Positions 26,558-34,891 of a DNA stretch of 64,000 bases are shown piece after piece. Numbering within the stretch: the first letter of the stretch is position 1; every line of letters begins with the position of its first letter. A program made the position numbers and the translations under genes. The notes beneath the pieces are model-generated. The model saw only the letters and a list, made by a program, of their open reading frames with translations, ran no database searches and was not told where the DNA came from. Location of the stretch: NCBI GenBank assembly GCA_024760545.1, contig CP060501.1, forward strand, positions 2,021,501 through 2,085,500. Reading direction: 5' to 3'. This stretch comes from Nitrospira sp. Lineage in GTDB: Bacteria; Nitrospirota; Nitrospiria; Nitrospirales; Nitrospiraceae.

Positions 26558-27802
26558 ATGAACCAGCACCAGGAAAGCGTCTACCTTCAAGGGCACATCA
26601 TCGATTCTCTCGTGCTGGCCAAGGTGTTGGATCTCATCCTGATGATGGGAGGTACGTTTGATCTGGAGGATGTTCATATCGGAAAGACCCGGGAAGAACC
26701 ATCTCACGCACTCATTCGCATTCGAACAAGCTCCAAAACGCTTCTAGACGACATTCTCAAGACGATTCAACCACACGGCGCGTCGGTCAAGTGTGAGGTA
26801 GACTGCCGGACCGCCAGCGCGTCCGCCGACGGGGTGTTGCCCGAAGAGTTCTACGCCACGACGCATTTACCCACCCAGATCCGTCTCAATGGTCGATGGT
26901 TAGACGTGGATCGTATCGAGATGGATCTGGCGATTGTAGTCAATGAAGAAGGCTCAGCGGCCCACGCCCTCCCGATGGGCGACGTTCGTCTGGGAGATCG
27001 AATCGTCGTGGGTCGGGAAGGCGTCCGTGTCATCCCTCTGCAACGTCCGCCCGAACGGGATGTCTTCGGATTCATGGAGTCGCAGGTGTCGGCCGAACGC
27101 CCGCACAGCCATATTATTGCCGACATTGCTGCACGGATGCGCCAGCTGCGGGAACGGCACAAACGGGGGCAGGCGGATTCGAAGGTCCTGCTCGCGGGTG
27201 GGCCTGCGATCATTCATGCAGGCGGACGAGACGCGTTGGCGTGGCTCATCGAGGAAGGATTCGTACACATCCTGTTCTGTGGGAATGCGCTCGCGGCTCA
27301 CGACATGGAAGCGGACTTGTACGGCACCTCATTAGGGTATGGGCTGACCGCGGGTCGCGCGGTCCCGCATGGCCATGAGCATCATTTGCGGACGATCAAC
27401 CGCATTCGGGCAATCGGCAGTATTGAATCAGCGGTAACCTCCGGCGTCATCAAGCAGGGGATTATGGCAGCCTGCGTCCGACAAGGCATTCCGGTCGTGA
27501 TGGCGGGAACGATCCGCGACGACGGCCCGCTTCCCGGTGTGATCACGGATTCCGTCCGCGCACAAAGCGCCATGCGTGCCGCAGTTCCCGGTGTCGGGCT
27601 GGCCTTGCTGGTCGCATCCACGTTGCATGCCGTGGCAACCGGGAATCTCTTGCCGGCAACGATTCCGACCGTCTGTGTGGACGTGAACCCATCCGTACCG
27701 ACCAAGCTCGCCGATCGTGGAAGTTTTCAGGCTGTGGGGCTCGTGATGGACGCGGCATCATTTCTGTCCGAGTTGGCCAGACTACTAGGACGGCCGGCAT
27801 GA
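26558..27802 (+). CDS. LOR/SDH-family protein (TIGR00300), putative ornithine cyclodeaminase half of ArgZ/AgrE
   Basis: 414 residues from ATG 26558; a TACAAT box lies at 26527. The N-terminal LOR/SDH bifunctional region starts VYLQGHIIDSLVLAKVLDLI, and the C-terminal half has a Rossmann-like nucleotide-binding section. This protein corresponds to the C-terminal part of cyanobacterial ArgZ/AgrE, which turns ornithine into proline plus ammonia. Here it is a separate gene placed before the arginine hydrolase gene, and the two overlap by 4 bp (ATGA), so equimolar production is likely. The activity is inferred from homology. Confidence 0.88.
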   Translation: MNQHQESVYLQGHIIDSLVLAKVLDLILMMGGTFDLEDVHIGKTREEPSHALIRIRTSSKTLLDDILKTIQPHGASVKCEVDCRTASASADGVLPEEFYATTHLPTQIRLNGRWLDVDRIEMDLAIVVNEEGSAAHALPMGDVRLGDRIVVGREGVRVIPLQRPPERDVFGFMESQVSAERPHSHIIADIAARMRQLRERHKRGQADSKVLLAGGPAIIHAGGRDALAWLIEEGFVHILFCGNALAAHDMEADLYGTSLGYGLTAGRAVPHGHEHHLRTINRIRAIGSIESAVTSGVIKQGIMAACVRQGIPVVMAGTIRDDGPLPGVITDSVRAQSAMRAAVPGVGLALLVASTLHAVATGNLLPATIPTVCVDVNPSVPTKLADRGSFQAVGLVMDAASFLSELARLLGRPA

Positions 27803-28599
27803 ACCGCCTGCTGGTATGCCCTCCGGACTTTTTCGGGGTCGAGTATGAGATCAACCCTTGGATGCGGCTCAGCAATCGGGTGGATCACGAACAGGCGATG
27901 CGGCAGTGGCATGCGCTCATGGAGGTCTTCGAGAAGGATGTGGGTGTCGCGCTTGAGCGCATGACGCCGATCGCCGGGCTGCCGGACTTGGTGTTTACAG
28001 CCAATGCCGGTGTCGTCGTGGGACACAAGGCAGTGGTGAGCCGATTCCGTTACCCTCAACGGCAACGAGAAGAGGGGTATTTCGAGCATTGGTTTCGCGG
28101 ACACGCGTACGACATCATCACGCTTGAGGAAGGACTCTTCTTTGAAGGCGCGGGGGACCTCCTGGGCTTTCCGGAGTGTTGGTTCGGGGGATATCGTCAG
28201 CGATCGGACATTCGTGCGTTCACGGTCTTGAGCGAACATTTCCATCGGGAGATTATCCCTCTTGAACTCGTCGATCCTCGCTTCTATCACCTCGATACCT
28301 GTTTCTGTCCGTTAAGTGGAGGCGAGCTCCTGTACTTCGAAGCCGCATTCGACGTCTATGGCCGGACGGCGATAGTTGAACGAGTCCCTGACCGGCTTCG
28401 TCTGACTGTTCCGGAAGATGAAGCGTTGAAGTTCGCGTGCAATGCCGTCTGTGTCGGAAAACATGTCGTGCTTCCCACTGGATGTCCCACCACTCAGCAC
28501 TGGCTCGTTGCCCGAGGATACGAGACTCATCCCGTTCAGCTCGATGAATTCATGAAGTCGGGCGGCTCAGCTAAATGCCTCACGCTGGCGCTGGACTAG
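27799..28599 (+). CDS. Arginine dihydrolase-like amidinotransferase-superfamily enzyme (ArgZ/AgrE N-terminal half)
   Basis: 266 residues. It closely resembles the N-terminal domain of cyanobacterial ArgZ/AgrE: CPPDFFGVEYEINPWM, GLPDLVFTANAG (D63, N69), FFEGAGD (E116), FYHLDTCFCPL (H164), and the nucleophile C260 in SGGSAKCLTL. The Glu-His-Cys catalytic set of the guanidino-group-modifying superfamily is complete. ArgZ converts arginine to ornithine, CO2 and two ammonia. With the overlapping upstream gene it would make a two-step arginine to proline route that releases three ammonia. Dimethylarginine hydrolase or arginine deiminase activity cannot be excluded. Confidence 0.9.
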   Translation: MNRLLVCPPDFFGVEYEINPWMRLSNRVDHEQAMRQWHALMEVFEKDVGVALERMTPIAGLPDLVFTANAGVVVGHKAVVSRFRYPQRQREEGYFEHWFRGHAYDIITLEEGLFFEGAGDLLGFPECWFGGYRQRSDIRAFTVLSEHFHREIIPLELVDPRFYHLDTCFCPLSGGELLYFEAAFDVYGRTAIVERVPDRLRLTVPEDEALKFACNAVCVGKHVVLPTGCPTTQHWLVARGYETHPVQLDEFMKSGGSAKCLTLALD

Positions 28600-28682
28600 T
28601 ACCCATTATTCATCAATGGTCAACCGGGGATTGCGGTTCTTCCCCAAGTTGCTGTCTGCCTGACGAATGACGGTTGATGGAC

Positions 28683-29039
28683 TTATTTCTTCCGGAACAG
28701 GAATGCTCCGTACAGACCTGCAATCGCAATCGTGACCAGCTCGATAGTCAGGAGCATGCGGCTCACGACGGCTTCCGGCGCGGGTGGGTAAAGGATGAAA
28801 TACATGCCGAGAAACTCAGGCGTCTGAGTGGGTGGAGTCTCCCATGGAGGGAACAGCACGGCTACAATCAGAAACACGACCATTCCGTAGAGCACCGGGA
28901 GATTGAGTTGTTCCGGCACAGAATTATCGGAGCGAGAAGGCGCTGGAGTATCTGTTCTTCCGTCGAGCCGCTGCCCGCATTGGATACAGAATCGGTTGAT
29001 CTCCGGCTGCGACCGGCTGCAGGCAGTGCAGATTTGCAT
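28683..29039 (-). CDS. Zinc-ribbon membrane protein
   Basis: 118 residues. The N-terminus is a zinc ribbon, CTACSRSQPEINRFCIQCGQRL, with two CxxC pairs (C4/C7 and C18/C21). After a linker there are two hydrophobic helices (about 49-65 and 92-113). Such zinc-ribbon plus membrane anchor proteins are common and mostly uncharacterised. It is convergent with the arginine enzyme genes and on the same strand as the outer-membrane protein upstream. Confidence 0.78.
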   Translation of the reverse strand: MQICTACSRSQPEINRFCIQCGQRLDGRTDTPAPSRSDNSVPEQLNLPVLYGMVVFLIVAVLFPPWETPPTQTPEFLGMYFILYPPAPEAVVSRMLLTIELVTIAIAGLYGAFLFRKK

Positions 29040-29130
29040 AGCGCATGTGGTGGAGAGGTATGTAAAGGGAGATTACACGAAACGCAACGATAATTCCTAG
29101 TTCAAGTAATACCCGTACCAGGAACCAAGC

Positions 29131-29859
29131 TCAAAAATGATACCCGACACCGAATGAAACGAAGTGCATGGTATAGGTGGCATTCATGCCGAAGAAGAAC
29201 GGGAAGAGCTCAGGGTTGTCGTCGAAATTAAAGCGTGTATAGTTAAACTTCCATTCCGCGAATGCTGTGACGTGTCTGGTCATATAGTATTCGAGACCGG
29301 CTTTAACATTTACTCCAATTCTTGCATTGTCTGATGTCGACGCAGGGGAATTCGGCGCAAGTCCTTCCCCTTTAATCCGAGCGAAAAATATTCCGGGGCC
29401 CACGCCTATATACGGCTGTACGCGGGCATGCGGGTAACGAAACATGAGGTTGAATGGAGCGACGGTCAAGACCCGCAGATAGGTCCCCTGAAGCGTCGCA
29501 GTGGGAGTTACTCCCGGAAAAGCTGGGTTTTGAAAAGTATGCCTTTGTTGTTCGATATGTGGGGTTGAGTGAAACACTTCTGCTTCAAGACCAAACCAAC
29601 GAACGGAATCAAAGTAATGCCCGACTTTCCCGCCGAACATGAATGAAGAGGAGAGCTCCAGATCGCTATGGGTGGTCCCTGAAAGAAAAAATGAGGAATT
29701 AACGTCGACGCTCGTCAGCCCTCCGTCGCCGACCGGCACCGCCGCTCCCAATTGTCCAGCGATGTAGGTTTCGGAATACGCATGAGACACGCTTAACACC
29801 AGCACGATCAACACCTGCAGCAAAGAGCGCGTGATCCATGCAGAACTATGTTGCTTCAT
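29131..29859 (-). CDS. Outer-membrane beta-barrel protein (OmpA-like barrel family)
   Basis: 242 residues from ATG 29859; ATG 29895 is also possible, having AGGATAG just before it. A signal peptide is followed by ETYIAGQLGAAVP, the start of an eight-stranded barrel, with aromatic-rich strands such as KFNYTRFNFDD and a terminal VGYHF carrying the outer-membrane assembly Phe. The protein resembles porin-family outer-membrane barrels. No peptidoglycan-binding domain is present. Confidence 0.88.
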   Translation of the reverse strand: MKQHSSAWITRSLLQVLIVLVLSVSHAYSETYIAGQLGAAVPVGDGGLTSVDVNSSFFLSGTTHSDLELSSSFMFGGKVGHYFDSVRWFGLEAEVFHSTPHIEQQRHTFQNPAFPGVTPTATLQGTYLRVLTVAPFNLMFRYPHARVQPYIGVGPGIFFARIKGEGLAPNSPASTSDNARIGVNVKAGLEYYMTRHVTAFAEWKFNYTRFNFDDNPELFPFFFGMNATYTMHFVSFGVGYHF

Positions 29860-29945
29860 AGACAATTCTCTGGAAGGTCTCTTCCTTATTGTCATCTATC
29901 CTATGGCGTGAAGCCTCGATCACGAAATCATTTCTGAAATTTTGA

Positions 29946-29984
29946 CTGAAGAAAAGCGCGCCACATGTCATCCACATGGCGCGC
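29946..29984 (-). terminator. Hairpin with T-rich tail upstream of the outer-membrane protein gene
   Basis: Arms GCGCGCC (29956-29962) and GGCGCGC (29978-29984) enclose a second stem ATGT/ACAT and a 5-nt loop; there is a 2-nt bulge. On the minus strand it is followed by TTTTCTTC (29955-29948). It lies about 90 nt upstream of the 29859 start, so it could end antisense transcription from the gpsA side or act as an attenuator. Confidence 0.5.
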
Positions 29985-30040
29985 ACTCGGCCGAAAGTGA
30001 GATGGCATCGACAAGATCAGAGGGATGGCTCCTCGATTCG

Positions 30041-30071
30041 TTGACAGATACTCGATAGCTTCCTATATAAT
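30041..30071 (+). promoter_or_regulatory. Strong sigma-70-type promoter for gpsA-larB
   Basis: Perfect TTGACA (30041-30046), 17-nt spacer, TATATA (30064-30069) overlapping a TATAAT at 30066-30071. The expected start is about 40 nt upstream of the gpsA ATG. Confidence 0.7.
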
Positions 30072-30120
30072 CCGCCGGTGCTAATACACGCGAGATTCTT
30101 ACCATTACGCTGATCTTCTG

Positions 30121-31140
30121 ATGCCAGCCATCAACGCGATCGCGATTATCGGAGCCGGTGCCTGGGGTACTGCTTTGGCCAAACACCTTGCCGAGAAAGG
30201 GTTCACCGTTCGTCTTTGGGCTTATGAACACGATGTCGTCAGCGCGATCAACGCCTCTCACGAAAACCCCGTTTTCCTTAAAGGAGTCACGCTCCCTCGA
30301 AGTTTGACGGCAACTCACTCTCTCGTCGAAGCCGTAACAGGTTGCGAAGGGATTGTTTTTGCCGTTCCTTCACATGCCACTCGACCCGTATTACACAAGA
30401 TGGCCCCCGCTCTCTCCGGCTCCATACCGTTGGTGTGCGCAACTAAGGGCATCGAGGAAGGCACGACCAAACTGATGACTGAGGTCATGGAAGACGAGTT
30501 GCCGCCCTCTATGCACCGTTCATTCATGGTGCTCTCCGGCCCCAGCTTCGCATCGGAATTCAGTGCAGGCCGACCTACGGCCGTGTGTTTGGCCGGCACC
30601 GATGGGGAATTGGTCAGGCGGTTTCAGGGCGCGTTGATGACACCCGCGTTTCGTGTGTACGCCGATACCGATATGATCGGCGTCCAACTCGGCGGCGCAC
30701 TAAAGAACGTGATGGCGTTGGCCGCCGGCGTGATTGATGGGTTGGAGCTAGGCCTCAATGCCCGGGCAGCCCTCATTACACGCGGTCTGGCTGAGACCAT
30801 TAGGCTTGGCATCGCGATGGGAGCTGATCCACGGACCTTCTATGGGCTCTCCGGTGTCGGCGATCTGGTGTTGACGTGTACGGGGGCGCTGAGCCGCAAC
30901 CATTCAGTCGGTGTCCGGCTTGGTCGAGGGGAAAAGCTCGAGACGATTTTGACCGGGATGCAGGCGGTCGCAGAAGGCGTGCGGACAGCTCGTGCGGCAT
31001 TCGCATTGGCCCGCCGCTATCAGGTCGAGATGCCGATCACACAAGAGATCAACGCCGTCCTGTACGACAATAAGTCGTGTCGGAAGGCCGTGAGTGATCT
31101 GATGGAGCGGGATGCCAAACCAGAGAAGGAATGGGCATGA
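30121..31140 (+). CDS. gpsA: Glycerol-3-phosphate dehydrogenase [NAD(P)+]
   Basis: 339 residues. It makes sn-glycerol 3-phosphate from dihydroxyacetone phosphate for phospholipid synthesis. Motifs: N-terminal IIGAGAWGTALAKHLAEKG (GxGxxG NAD-binding), HENPVFLKG, CATKGIE, SGPSFASE, LGGALKNVMALAAGV with the catalytic Lys, and GLSGVGDLVLTCTG. The full length matches the family. Its last bases overlap larB (ATGA). Confidence 0.97.
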   Translation: MPAINAIAIIGAGAWGTALAKHLAEKGFTVRLWAYEHDVVSAINASHENPVFLKGVTLPRSLTATHSLVEAVTGCEGIVFAVPSHATRPVLHKMAPALSGSIPLVCATKGIEEGTTKLMTEVMEDELPPSMHRSFMVLSGPSFASEFSAGRPTAVCLAGTDGELVRRFQGALMTPAFRVYADTDMIGVQLGGALKNVMALAAGVIDGLELGLNARAALITRGLAETIRLGIAMGADPRTFYGLSGVGDLVLTCTGALSRNHSVGVRLGRGEKLETILTGMQAVAEGVRTARAAFALARRYQVEMPITQEINAVLYDNKSCRKAVSDLMERDAKPEKEWA

Positions 31141-31892
31141 ATCCGGAAGGACTCGAACGGCTGCTACGAGAGGTCCATCGGGGACAGGTCACGGTGGAGC
31201 AGGCACTCCAGCGCCTGCGATCCCTGCCTTTCGAGGACCTCGGCTTTGCTTCGCTCGATCACCACCGGTCGCTCCGTCAAGGATTTCCCGAAGTCGTCTT
31301 GTGCGAGGGGAAAACCACCGCACAAGTGATCGCGATCGCTCGGGCTCTCATCAAAAAAGAGGGACCGTTTCTCGCCACTCGTGCCGACCCAACAGTCGCG
31401 CGCGCCATTCGCCGCATGGCCCCCCGGGCACGCTACCATCCTGACGCGCGCATCGTGGCGATTCATCCCTCAAGACCGAAACGTCTGGGGCATATACTTG
31501 TGGTCACCGCGGGGACTGCCGATGTGCCTGTGGCTGAAGAAGCCCGTGTCACAGCAGAAGTCATGGGTAGCCATGTGGAACGACTGTACGATGTCGGCGT
31601 CGCAGGGATCCATCGGCTGCTTGGGAAAAAAGACCGGCTGTTTGATGCGCAGGTGGTGGTCGTGGTCGCCGGGATGGACGGCGTCTTACCGAGTGTCATC
31701 GGTGGCTTGGTGCAGTGTCCGGTCATCGCCGTACCGACCAGCCGCGGCTATGGGGCAAGTTTCGGTGGAGTGGCTGCTCTTTTGACGATGCTCAATTCTT
31801 GCGCAGCGGGGGTGGGGGTGATGAATATCGACAATGGCTTCGGCGCGGCATGTCTCGCGCATCGGATCAATCTGTTGGGTGCGAGGCGTTAG
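31137..31892 (+). CDS. larB: Nickel-pincer cofactor biosynthesis protein LarB (NaAD carboxylase/hydrolase)
   Basis: 251 residues from ATG 31137 (AAGGA 6 nt upstream, overlapping the gpsA stop). The C-terminal half is PurE-like: GTADVPVAEEA, DVGVAGIHRLL, VVAGMDGVLPSVIGGLV, TSRGYGASFGG. LarB carboxylates nicotinic acid adenine dinucleotide and releases AMP, the first step to the Ni-pincer nucleotide used by lactate racemase and related enzymes. LarE and LarA are not in the window; LarC follows after a gene on the other strand. Confidence 0.92.
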   Translation: MNPEGLERLLREVHRGQVTVEQALQRLRSLPFEDLGFASLDHHRSLRQGFPEVVLCEGKTTAQVIAIARALIKKEGPFLATRADPTVARAIRRMAPRARYHPDARIVAIHPSRPKRLGHILVVTAGTADVPVAEEARVTAEVMGSHVERLYDVGVAGIHRLLGKKDRLFDAQVVVVVAGMDGVLPSVIGGLVQCPVIAVPTSRGYGASFGGVAALLTMLNSCAAGVGVMNIDNGFGAACLAHRINLLGARR

Positions 31893-31914
31893 CCACGAGA
31901 CAGGCAACCGAGGT

Positions 31915-32466
31915 TCATTTCACTTCCAGCGTTCCACGTTTCGGCCATGCAACCATCACCGTACGCAATCCCTTTTCTCCATTGGCCAACAGCTTAGTGC
32001 GCACTTCATAGGAATAGGTACCCACGCCGGAAAGTTGCTTGCGGTGGTTCTGTCCATCCCAGGCCAGTTCGACGGAAACCTTCGATCGCTCCGTTTCTCC
32101 GTCCGTGGTTGATGGGATTGGGACGGCCTGTCGATGAGTGAGAAACCGAAGCGATGTTTTCGAGGGAGAACTAATGAGAGAGGTCACTTCCAGAATCATG
32201 TCCCTGTCCACCTCTTTCGGGAGCTGTACCGTCACGGAAAACTGAAGAGGTCCGTTGCCCAAGGTATAGGGAGTCGGTGCGATATTGAGGTTGACGATTT
32301 TGAGCTCCGGTTCAGGACGAGGAATGCGAGTCGGCTTAACCTTCGAGTGGCTGTCTGCTGGGAGAAACGCCGCAAGGCTGCCACAAAGGGTCAGCAGCGC
32401 CAGTACAAGCCTCGTACGACGTACGTAGGTTGAAGTCGTCAACGAGAACGGGAACTTTGTCTTCAT
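31915..32466 (-). CDS. Uncharacterised secreted protein
   Basis: 183 residues from ATG 32466; an N-terminal hydrophobic stretch (about residues 18-35) acts as a signal peptide after an unusual polar and basic lead (YVRRTR). The mature part alternates short beta-like strands and has an immunoglobulin-like pattern (LQFSVTVQLP, YSYEVRTKL). No known family. It lies on the opposite strand between larB and larC, breaking up the lar operon. Confidence 0.65.
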   Translation of the reverse strand: MKTKFPFSLTTSTYVRRTRLVLALLTLCGSLAAFLPADSHSKVKPTRIPRPEPELKIVNLNIAPTPYTLGNGPLQFSVTVQLPKEVDRDMILEVTSLISSPSKTSLRFLTHRQAVPIPSTTDGETERSKVSVELAWDGQNHRKQLSGVGTYSYEVRTKLLANGEKGLRTVMVAWPKRGTLEVK

Positions 32467-32675
32467 GAGTGACGCGGGAACACTCGCCAAATGTACGGTC
32501 AGCATAGCGTAACCGTATTGTTAGGGGGATAACATAGCATTCCTGGGCTGTCAATGAAGCTTCAACAATGTTCAGTGAGACGGTTCTGATTGATCACGAT
32601 AACAATGATTGCCGTTTCGCCGACACCTTCGGTAATATGACCGGTCATTTTTCGCGTCACCCAGTGAGGAGCCTT

Positions 32676-33893
32676 GTGGGCCGACATCTCCATTTCGATT
32701 GTTTCTCCGGAGTGAGCGGGGACATGGTCTTGGGTGCGCTCGTGAGCGCCGGTTTGCCGTGGGCTGAATTGGTCAACGGCCTCAAACGACTGAAGCTCAG
32801 CGGCTATCGGTTACGTAAACGTGATGTGCATCGCGGGACGCTCCCCGCGATAAAGGTCGATGTGATCATTCAGAAGGGGTTTCAACGGCCGTTGACCCTC
32901 TCGCGCATTCGGCAAATTCTTGCTTCCAGCACGTTGCCCGATCTCGTCAAGGAGCGAAGCCGGTCGATTTTCGACCGACTGGCTGAGGCGGAAAGCCACG
33001 CCCATGGAGTTGAAGTCAAAGATGTTCACTTTCATGAGGTCGGAGTCGTGGATTCTTTTATCGATGTCGTCGGAGGGGTCTTGGGCTGCCATCTCTTGAA
33101 CGCGACCCGAATCACCTCCTCGGCCATCAACGTGGGGGCTGGTTCCATTCGGACTTCCCACGGGCTCCTGCCCGTTCCAGGACCGGCTGTGGCGGCGCTG
33201 ACAAACGGTGTACCGATCTATTCCGACGGTCCACGCGTCGAGCTTGCGACTCCCACCGGTGTCGCCTTGCTTCGGACGTTGGCATCGAAATTCGGCGCTC
33301 TGCCGATGATGAACAGTGTGGCGGTGGGATACGGAGCCGGCGACCGAGATCCAGAAGGGTGGCCGAATGCCTTACGCGTATTTTTGCAGGAGGAGTCGGT
33401 TCCGGATATGCGCCAAATTCAACGGGTGATGCAGATTGAAACGAATCTCGACGACCTCAATCCACAGCTCTATGAGCACATCATGGAGCGACTGTTTGAC
33501 GTGGGAGCCGTGGATGTCGCACTGGTTCCCGTCGTGATGAAAAAGAGTCGACCGGGTGTCGTCCTGAGCTGCCTTGCCACGCAAGACCAGACCGATGCCG
33601 TGCTTGAAGTGCTGTTCCAGGAAACCTCCACTCTCGGAATACGGCTTCAAGAGGTAACCCGGCAGATCCTTCCCCGCCGGTTCGTCCCTGTCACAACGCA
33701 GGGTGGCGTCGTACGCATGAAGGTTGCCGAGGTAGGTGCTGGGTGGGAAAAATCCGCGCCAGAATATGTGGATTGTAAGAATATCGCAAAACGAACCGGT
33801 CGCCCGCTCAAGACCGTCATGGAGGAAGCGATGCTGGCCTATCGACAACGACCCACCAAGCGCAGAGCGGCACACGTGCGAGGCCGGGCGTGA
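32676..33893 (+). CDS. larC: Nickel-insertion protein LarC
   Basis: 405 residues from GTG 32676, with AGGAG 4 nt before it, which places HFDCFSGVSGDM at the N-terminus as in other LarC proteins. ATG 32637 and ATG 32568 are longer alternatives. Other signatures: EVGVVDSFIDVVG, PTGVALLRTLA, ETNLDDLNPQLYE and HIMERLFDVGAVDVAL. LarC inserts nickel into the pyridinium dithiocarboxylate nucleotide using CTP. In lactobacilli larC is two parts joined by a programmed frameshift; here it is one uninterrupted frame. The stop overlaps the exchanger start (GTGA). Confidence 0.92.
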   Translation: MGRHLHFDCFSGVSGDMVLGALVSAGLPWAELVNGLKRLKLSGYRLRKRDVHRGTLPAIKVDVIIQKGFQRPLTLSRIRQILASSTLPDLVKERSRSIFDRLAEAESHAHGVEVKDVHFHEVGVVDSFIDVVGGVLGCHLLNATRITSSAINVGAGSIRTSHGLLPVPGPAVAALTNGVPIYSDGPRVELATPTGVALLRTLASKFGALPMMNSVAVGYGAGDRDPEGWPNALRVFLQEESVPDMRQIQRVMQIETNLDDLNPQLYEHIMERLFDVGAVDVALVPVVMKKSRPGVVLSCLATQDQTDAVLEVLFQETSTLGIRLQEVTRQILPRRFVPVTTQGGVVRMKVAEVGAGWEKSAPEYVDCKNIAKRTGRPLKTVMEEAMLAYRQRPTKRRAAHVRGRA

Positions 33894-34891
33894 CCGTTCT
33901 TTTCTACGTTCTCCTCTTTGTCGTCTCTGTCGTAGTCACACTTGGCGGTTGCGCGCTCTTTACCAATGCCATCGAATGGCTCGGCAAACGGATGGGGATC
34001 TCCGAAGGAGCGGTGGGCAGTGTCTTTGCCGCAATCGGCACGACCTTGCCTGAAACGTCAATCCCGATCATCGCCATTTTCTTCGGTGAAAGCCACGAGG
34101 AGCTCGAGGTTGGATTGGGAGCCATCTTGGGAGCGCCGTTCATGCTCAGCACACTGGTGCTACCCATTTTGGCCCTTCTCGTCGTGCTCTATGCGCGGGC
34201 AGGCAAACGGACCGCGCGATTTCATCTCAACTATCGTGAAGTCCTCACGGATCTGACGTTTTTCATGATCGGATACATGATCGCCTTGGGCTGCGCCTTC
34301 GTGCCTTCGAGGCTGATTCATCTCATCGCAGCCTGCGGGTTGATCGCACTGTATATCTACTACATGAAACTTAAATTCACCCCGTCGGGCGAAGAGGAAA
34401 GCGGTGAGTTGGATCCGCTGATTTTCGACAAGCACGCAGCCGTCCCTTCGCATGCAATGATCGGCTTTCAAGCTCTCTTAGGTTTGGGTGGATTGATATT
34501 GGGGGCCCACCTGTTCGTCACGGCTGCCGAATCGATGGCCGGCCTGTTCGCGATGTCGCCGCTGATTTTGGCTCTGCTGATTGCGCCACTCGCCACCGAG
34601 CTGCCGGAGATGTCCAACAGTTTTCTCTGGCTCTATCGCAAGAAAGACCGCCTCGCCGTGGCCAATGTCACAGGGGCCATGGTCTTTCAAGGGACCCTCC
34701 CGGTCTCTCTGGGATTGATCGGAACCGAATGGATGATCGCACCGTCTGCATTGACCACCATGGTCTTAGCTGTGCAGGCCGTGGGACTCTGTCTGTTGCA
34801 GATTCTCATAGGAGGTCAATGGCGGCCGTGGTTGCTGGCAGCCGGAGCCGTTTTTTACATTGGGTATACGCTGCATCTCTATGTCAACTAA
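33890..34891 (+). CDS. Sodium/calcium exchanger family (CaCA) membrane protein
   Basis: 333 residues with about 10 hydrophobic helices in two related halves. The two alpha repeats are visible: GSVFAAIGTTLPETSIP near residue 45, and LLIAPLATELPEMSNSF near 230; both carry the acidic residues that bind Ca2+ in this family. Cytoplasmic loop DPLIFDKH separates the halves. It starts with GTG overlapping the larC stop, and pdxA starts within its last codons. Cation specificity is not readable; linkage to larC makes a divalent metal role worth a test. Confidence 0.9.
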   Translation: MTVLFYVLLFVVSVVVTLGGCALFTNAIEWLGKRMGISEGAVGSVFAAIGTTLPETSIPIIAIFFGESHEELEVGLGAILGAPFMLSTLVLPILALLVVLYARAGKRTARFHLNYREVLTDLTFFMIGYMIALGCAFVPSRLIHLIAACGLIALYIYYMKLKFTPSGEEESGELDPLIFDKHAAVPSHAMIGFQALLGLGGLILGAHLFVTAAESMAGLFAMSPLILALLIAPLATELPEMSNSFLWLYRKKDRLAVANVTGAMVFQGTLPVSLGLIGTEWMIAPSALTTMVLAVQAVGLCLLQILIGGQWRPWLLAAGAVFYIGYTLHLYVN

